Of a stretch of DNA of 9,107 nt, positions 5,451-9,107 are shown piece by piece; positions within the stretch are counted from its first letter, which is position 1; each line of letters opens with the position of its first letter. The stretch covers positions 1 through 9,107 of the forward strand of contig JAGVGS010000153.1 in assembly GCA_020057015.1 (NCBI GenBank), in the 5' to 3' direction. A model generated the notes under the pieces. The model was not told the origin of the DNA, made no database searches, and was given only the letters and a program-made list of their open reading frames with translations. Both the position numbers and the translations under genes were made by a program. The DNA comes from Candidatus Omnitrophota bacterium. GTDB taxonomy: Bacteria > Omnitrophota > Gorgyraeia > Aquiviventales > Aquiviventaceae.

Positions 5451-7349
5451 TTAGCGCACCGTCACCGCCAGCACCACGACGGCAATGACGGCCATGAGCA
5501 GATAGTGTTGCACCATGCCGGTTTGGATCCAGCGCATCACGCGCCCCAAGCCGCGGGTCGTGGTGCCGATCGCGTTCACGCAGCGGTCGAGGATCTCGCG
5601 GTCGATCCAGGCCTGCACCTCGCTGGCCCACGCGCCCACGCGCCCGCTGCCGTTGACCGCCCCGTCGACCACCACCCGATCAAATGTGCTCAACAACCCT
5701 CCCAACGCCCACACCGGATGAATGAGCAGCCGCTGGTAGAGCTCATCGACATAGTACTTGTGCGCCGCCAGCCGGTACAGCGCCAGGCCCGCGGGCCGCA
5801 GGAAGGCCGGCAGCAGATTGCGCCGGCGGAAGCCCACAATCCAGGCGACGGTGCTGCCCACGGCCAGGGCGAGCGTGGAGAGGGCCGCGACCGGCAGGTC
5901 AAAGCCATGTGCTTCGTGCACGCCCAAGAGCGTAAAGAACGGCGAGAACCCGGGCGAGCCGATCCAGCCCACCAGGGCCGCCCCCACCGCCAGCGCCACC
6001 AGGGGCAAGCTCATGATCGCCGGCGACTCGTGCGGCGCATGCCCGTGGTGCGGCGCCGCAGCGCCGTAGAAACAGCGCAGGTACAGCCGCGCAATGTAGG
6101 CCGTCGTCATGCCGGCTCCGCCCAGCAGCACCCAGAAGAGCCAGGGCGCGTAGTGCCGGGCCGCGAGCAAAATGGCGTCCTTGCTCCAGAAGCCGCTGAG
6201 GCCCACCAGGCCGCTCATCGACAGGCTCGCAATGAGAAAAACCGTCGAGGTGATGGGCATCGTACGCGCTAGGCCCCCCAGCTTGCTCAGTTCCTGCTCA
6301 TGGGTGGCGTGGATGACACTCCCGGCTGCGAGAAAAAGCAGCGCTTTAAAATACGCGTGGGTCACGAGATGAAACATCGCGGCCGGCCAAGCCCCGATGC
6401 CCATGGCGACCACCATGAGCCCCAACTGGCTCAAGGTCGAATACGCCAGGACCCGCTTGATATCGGTCATGGTCAGCGCGATAGTGCCCGCAAACACGTG
6501 CGTAATCAGCCCGATCGTGAGGACGACGTGCAGGCTGGCGGGGGTAAACAGCGGGAAGGTGCGCGCGATGAGGTACACGCCCGCGGCCACCATCGTCGCC
6601 GCGTGAATCAGCGCGGAGACCGGCGTGGGGCCTTCCATGGCATCGGGCAGCCAGACGTGCAGCGGAAACTGCGCGGATTTCCCCACCGCCCCCATAAATA
6701 TCAGCAGGCTGATGAGCGTCAGCGTAGGCGTAGCCACCTGCTGGGCCACTACGGGCAGTGCGGCAAACTGCAGGCTGCCGTGCGGCACCCACGCGAGGCA
6801 CAGGATGCCGGCGAAGAGCCCGACATCACCCACCCGTGTCGTGAGGAAGGCTTTGCGCCCAGCCGCCGCGGCGGAGGGTTTCTCGAACCAAAAACTGATG
6901 AGCAAATACGAGCAGAGGCCCATCAGCTCCCAGCAGATAAACAGCAGCAGCAGATTATCGGCGAGGGCCAGCCCCAGCATCGCCGCGCAGAAGAGCGAAA
7001 AGTACGCAAAGAAGCGCGAGTAGCGCGGGTCGCCGTGCATGTAGCCGGTCGAGTAGCAGGCGATCAGGCTGCCGATCGACGTGACGACAACGAGCATAAT
7101 CCAACTCAGTCCGTCGACGCGCAAGCCGAGCAGCCACGGCTGCGAGCCGATCAACCAGGTCCACTGAAAGATGAGTGGCTGGCCCGCGAACGGCGCATGC
7201 CAAATGGTGAGGGTGAGGCCCAAGGCCGCCGCCAGGGCCACGATCGCCAGCCACGCGCTCCATCGCCCCAGATGCCGGCCCGCCAAAATGAGAATCGCGA
7301 AGGCCGCCAGCGGAAACGCAGGGATCAAGGCCAGCTGCGGCATGATCAT
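5451..7349 (-). CDS. nuoL: NADH:quinone oxidoreductase subunit L (antiporter-like pump)
   Basis: NuoL (ND5 homologue) is the distal ion-pumping subunit of complex I. The 632-residue length is normal. The core antiporter module carries the expected charged residues: E141 (FICWELMGL), K224 (AVGKSAQFPLHVWLPDA), H249 (SALIHAATM), K298 (MTDIKRVLAYSTLSQLG), H331/K335 (HAYFKALLFLA) and K390-D391 (GFWSKDA). The C-terminal third (about 520-632) contains KYYVDELYQ and a final hydrophobic helix, consistent with the long lateral helix that braces the membrane arm. A His-rich loop (434-440) is common in this family. The start is ATG 7349, 1 nt after the nuoK stop, with GAAAGG at 7355-7360 (5-nt spacing). 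The ATG at codon 3 (7343) is the alternative. Confidence 0.97.
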   Translation of the reverse strand: MIMPQLALIPAFPLAAFAILILAGRHLGRWSAWLAIVALAAALGLTLTIWHAPFAGQPLIFQWTWLIGSQPWLLGLRVDGLSWIMLVVVTSIGSLIACYSTGYMHGDPRYSRFFAYFSLFCAAMLGLALADNLLLLFICWELMGLCSYLLISFWFEKPSAAAAGRKAFLTTRVGDVGLFAGILCLAWVPHGSLQFAALPVVAQQVATPTLTLISLLIFMGAVGKSAQFPLHVWLPDAMEGPTPVSALIHAATMVAAGVYLIARTFPLFTPASLHVVLTIGLITHVFAGTIALTMTDIKRVLAYSTLSQLGLMVVAMGIGAWPAAMFHLVTHAYFKALLFLAAGSVIHATHEQELSKLGGLARTMPITSTVFLIASLSMSGLVGLSGFWSKDAILLAARHYAPWLFWVLLGGAGMTTAYIARLYLRCFYGAAAPHHGHAPHESPAIMSLPLVALAVGAALVGWIGSPGFSPFFTLLGVHEAHGFDLPVAALSTLALAVGSTVAWIVGFRRRNLLPAFLRPAGLALYRLAAHKYYVDELYQRLLIHPVWALGGLLSTFDRVVVDGAVNGSGRVGAWASEVQAWIDREILDRCVNAIGTTTRGLGRVMRWIQTGMVQHYLLMAVIAVVVLAVTVR

Positions 7350-7350
7350 T

Positions 7351-7653
7351 CTAGCCTTTCAGCACCGTGGCCTCATCGGCGTAAATCGTCTGGGCCGTGC
7401 GCGTGAGGCGGATGATGATGGCCAGCCCCACCACGGCCTCGCACGCGGCCAGCGCGATGATGAACAGCGTGAAGGCCTGCGCAGCCACCTGGTCGAAGAC
7501 GCGGCTAAAGAGCACGAAGTTGAGTGCCGCGGCGTTCAGGATCAACTCGATCGAAAGCAGCAAGCCCACGGCGTGCCGGCGCGTCAGCAGCCCGTAGACG
7601 CCCAGGCAAAACAGCGCCTCGGCCAGCAGCACCAGCGTGCGCACCGCCATCAC
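7351..7653 (-). CDS. nuoK: NADH:quinone oxidoreductase subunit K
   Basis: NuoK (ND4L homologue) is a three-helix membrane subunit of complex I. Its two buried glutamates are part of the proton path. With the GTG start at 7653 the protein is 100 residues, and the key acids fall at E36 (in LLLSIELILN) and E72 (in LAACEAVVGLAI), the same positions as in the E. coli protein. The GTG gives a 4-nt GTGA overlap with the nuoJ stop. An ATG at 7650 is an equally possible start, one residue shorter. A Shine-Dalgarno AAAGG at 7660-7664 sits 6 nt from the GTG and 9 nt from the ATG, so it does not settle the choice. NuoL follows after a single base. Confidence 0.95.
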   Translation of the reverse strand: MMAVRTLVLLAEALFCLGVYGLLTRRHAVGLLLSIELILNAAALNFVLFSRVFDQVAAQAFTLFIIALAACEAVVGLAIIIRLTRTAQTIYADEATVLKG

Positions 7654-8147
7654 GACTGGCCTTTGCGGGGTGCTGCCACGGCGATCGCGCCCACGACCAC
7701 GACCACGAAGATGAGCGAAATCACTTCAAAGGGCAGCACGAGGGTTTTCACGAGCACGAGCCCCAGGTCCTTCAGCCGCGTGGCCCCACCCGGGATCTGG
7801 GCCGGCCAGGCCAGCACCCAGGTGGCGCGCGCCAACAGCGCAAAGAGGGCAAGGGCGGCGAGGGCTGCCGGGAGCCGCTGGCGGCTGGCCGGCAGGGTCT
7901 CACGCTGCCAGCTGTTGGTGAGCATGATCGCAAAAATGATCAGCACCAGGATGGCGCCCACGTAGATCAGGAGCTGGACGAGGGCGAGAAATTCGGCGCC
8001 CAGGCAGATGAAGAGGCCGGCGATGCCGAGGAACACCAGCCCCAGGCTGAGCGCCGCACGGAAGAGATTGTGCAGGGTCACAACCCACAGGGCCCCGACC
8101 AGCACGAGGGCGCTTAATATGGCAAGTGGAACGGCGGCGGTGTTCAT
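7650..8147 (-). CDS. nuoJ: NADH:quinone oxidoreductase subunit J
   Basis: NuoJ (ND6 homologue) is a membrane-arm subunit of complex I between the quinone module and the antiporter-like pumps. The 165-residue protein is almost entirely hydrophobic, with about five membrane segments. It carries the family signature LVQLLIYVGAILVLIIFAIML (about residues 56-76), the conserved helix whose bulge changes during coupling. HNLFRAALSLGLVFLGIAGLF (26-46) is also typical. ATG 8147 is the only plausible start, since there is no other start codon between the pyrE stop and the first helix. A GGAGG lies only 1 nt before the ATG, an unusually tight spacing. The gap to pyrE is 19 nt. The stop overlaps the nuoK start. 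Confidence 0.95.
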   Translation of the reverse strand: MNTAAVPLAILSALVLVGALWVVTLHNLFRAALSLGLVFLGIAGLFICLGAEFLALVQLLIYVGAILVLIIFAIMLTNSWQRETLPASRQRLPAALAALALFALLARATWVLAWPAQIPGGATRLKDLGLVLVKTLVLPFEVISLIFVVVVVGAIAVAAPRKGQS

Positions 8148-8166
8148 TCCTCCGGCAGCCGGCGGC

Positions 8167-8757
8167 TTACAGCACGGTCTTGCGCGGAATGCGGCCCGGG
8201 CGCGTTACCGGGATTTGCTCGCTGCATAACGGGCAGTCATCCGGCAAGAACGTTTCAAACGCCAAGGCGAAGAGCTTCACGAAGCGCCGGCCTGGGAATT
8301 TCGCCCTGCCGCCCGAGCGGTCCACAATGGTGGCGATCCCGATCACCTTTGCCCCGAAGCTCTCGATTAAATGCACGACTTTACGCGCCGATTCGCCGGT
8401 CGTGATCGCATCCTCGGTCACCACCACGCGATCCTTCTGGGTCACGGTGAAGCCGCGGCGCAATTGCATCTCCGAGTCCACGCGCTCGGAATACATCGCG
8501 CGCACGCCCAGGGCTTGCGCCGTCACGAAGGCCGGCACGATGCCGCCAGCGGCGGGTCCGATCACGACGGTGGGCCGGCGGGCTTTGAACTGGCGGGCGA
8601 GCTCCTTCCCGATGAGATTGGCGAGTTTGGGGTCCTTCAGCACCTGGGCGCACTGGAAATAGTGGCCGCTGTGCAGCCCCGAGGAGAGCTCAAAATGGCC
8701 GCGCAAAAGCGCATGGCTTTCCCGGAACATCTTCAAGAGTTGCTCACGTGTTAACAT
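8167..8757 (-). CDS. pyrE: Orotate phosphoribosyltransferase
   Basis: PyrE joins orotate and PRPP to give OMP, the substrate of the PyrF encoded immediately upstream. The protein is 196 residues, normal for the family. Visible features are the N-terminal GHFELSSGLHSGHYFQCA segment (about 20-37), IGPAAGGIVPAF (66-77), and the PRPP-binding motif VVVTEDAITTGES (111-123, acidic pair E115-D116). A C-terminal CPLC pair (C175, C178) is followed by VTRPGR, typical of the longer PyrE subgroup. I chose ATG 8757 because it gives the family-like start MLTREQLLKMFRESHALL. It also has a GGAGG Shine-Dalgarno at 8767-8771, 9 nt upstream and inside pyrF. The reading frame stays open to about 9015, but that extension is out-of-frame pyrF sequence with no family character. 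Confidence 0.96.
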   Translation of the reverse strand: MLTREQLLKMFRESHALLRGHFELSSGLHSGHYFQCAQVLKDPKLANLIGKELARQFKARRPTVVIGPAAGGIVPAFVTAQALGVRAMYSERVDSEMQLRRGFTVTQKDRVVVTEDAITTGESARKVVHLIESFGAKVIGIATIVDRSGGRAKFPGRRFVKLFALAFETFLPDDCPLCSEQIPVTRPGRIPRKTVL

Positions 8758-9107
8758 GCGCGCCTTCCTCCATTTCCTGCAGAATTCGCTGTGCCGCTTG
8801 CCGCGGATTCGCCGCGGCAGTAATGGGCCGGCCCACGACGAGCCAATCGGCCCCGCGGGCCACGGCCTCGGCCGGGGTGGCAATGCGCTCTTGGTCGCCG
8901 GCCTGGGCGTGCCGCGGCCGGATCCCGGGACACAGAATGCGTAACTCCTGGCCAAACGCCCGCCGCAGCGCCGGCGCTTCGCGCGCTGAAGCGACGACCC
9001 CGTCGCAGCCGGCATGCAGCGCTCCGCGAGCGAGGTCCAGCACCCGCCGCCGTGTGCCCCGCGCCGCGGTCGCCCCGGTGCTGGTAAGCACCGTCACCGC
9101 CAGCACC
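8744..9107 (-). CDS. pyrF: Orotidine-5'-phosphate decarboxylase, partial (5' end beyond window)
   Basis: PyrF decarboxylates OMP to UMP, the last step of de novo UMP synthesis, in the cytosol. About 120 C-terminal residues are visible, roughly half of a class I enzyme of about 230 residues. The fragment opens inside the barrel with the strand VLAVTVLTS, followed by GCDGVVAS, PGIRP, DQERIATP and GADWLVVGRPIT. These are the late beta-strands and phosphate-binding loops of OMP decarboxylase, including the loop Gln of DQER and the Arg of VGRP. The catalytic Asp/Lys cluster (DxKxxD) would lie upstream, outside the window, so catalysis cannot be confirmed here. The GTG at the window edge is an internal codon, not the start. 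The 3' end overlaps pyrE by 14 nt, so the two genes are probably translationally coupled. Confidence 0.93.
   Translation of the reverse strand, partial: VLAVTVLTSTGATAARGTRRRVLDLARGALHAGCDGVVASAREAPALRRAFGQELRILCPGIRPRHAQAGDQERIATPAEAVARGADWLVVGRPITAAANPRQAAQRILQEMEEGAHVNT
8763..8771 (-). promoter_or_regulatory. Ribosome binding site of pyrE inside pyrF
   Basis: On the minus strand GGAGGAAGG ends 5 nt before ATG 8757, with the GGAGG core 9 nt away. This decides the pyrE start over the longer open frame. The site lies in the last codons of pyrF. Confidence 0.75.

Noticed and set aside
5265..7406. Plus-strand open frames (335 and 368 codons) opposite nuoL
   Set aside because: They have the same antisense composition, rich in HRQ and charged residues, no credible start signals, and lie wholly across nuoL.
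8148..8166. CCGG-CTG-CCGG inverted repeat between pyrE and nuoJ as a terminator
   Set aside because: The stem is only 4 bp and no T-run follows. The genes are 19 nt apart and co-directional, so read-through is expected.
8758..9015. N-terminal extension of pyrE to a 282-residue protein
   Set aside because: The extra sequence is Arg/Pro-rich, overlies pyrF in another frame, and a good ribosome binding site plus family alignment support ATG 8757.
1..9107. CRISPR arrays, insertion sequences, tRNA or rRNA genes, phage or defence genes
   Set aside because: No repeat-spacer pattern, terminal repeats, transposase motif or RNA gene was seen. Coding genes cover nearly every base, and no gap exceeds 32 nt.

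Overview
The window is a compact, fully co-directional stretch of housekeeping genes, all read on the minus strand (gene order below runs from high to low coordinates). It is GC-rich and very tightly packed: the largest gap between genes is 32 nt, and five of the twelve junctions overlap or leave no more than 3 nt. No mobile element, CRISPR array, tRNA, rRNA or obvious terminator is visible. The sequence fits a Gram-negative-type bacterium with respiratory (or ion-pumping) complex I and an F-type ATP synthase, probably from a lineage far from the standard model organisms. I cannot name the phylum from sequence alone.

Layout: (1) 9107-8167, end of pyrimidine biosynthesis: pyrF (OMP decarboxylase, 5' end off the window) overlapping pyrE (orotate phosphoribosyltransferase). 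(2) 8147-2492, membrane arm of NADH:quinone oxidoreductase: nuoJ, nuoK, nuoL, nuoM, nuoN. The other nuo genes are not in the window. (3) 2495-1, F-type ATP synthase: atpZ, an atpI-like gene, atpB (a), atpE (c), atpF (b), and atpH (delta, 3' end off the window). The F1 genes presumably follow beyond base 1.

How they work together: the Nuo antiporter-like subunits L, M and N with J and K translocate ions across the membrane. AtpB, AtpE, AtpF and AtpH belong to the machine that spends that gradient to make ATP. The nuoN stop and the atpZ start share 4 nt (GTGA), so the two complexes are physically one transcription unit. A strong extended -10 promoter lies inside the 3' end of nuoN and could drive atp separately.

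I did not find a previously undescribed system. The points most worth a second look are the internal promoter with a predicted leaderless atpZ start, the isolated nuoJKLMN block next to pyrFE, an altered glycine motif in the c subunit, an unusual RLAFN motif around the essential arginine of subunit a, and a perfect TGTGA-N6-TCACA palindrome just before atpH.
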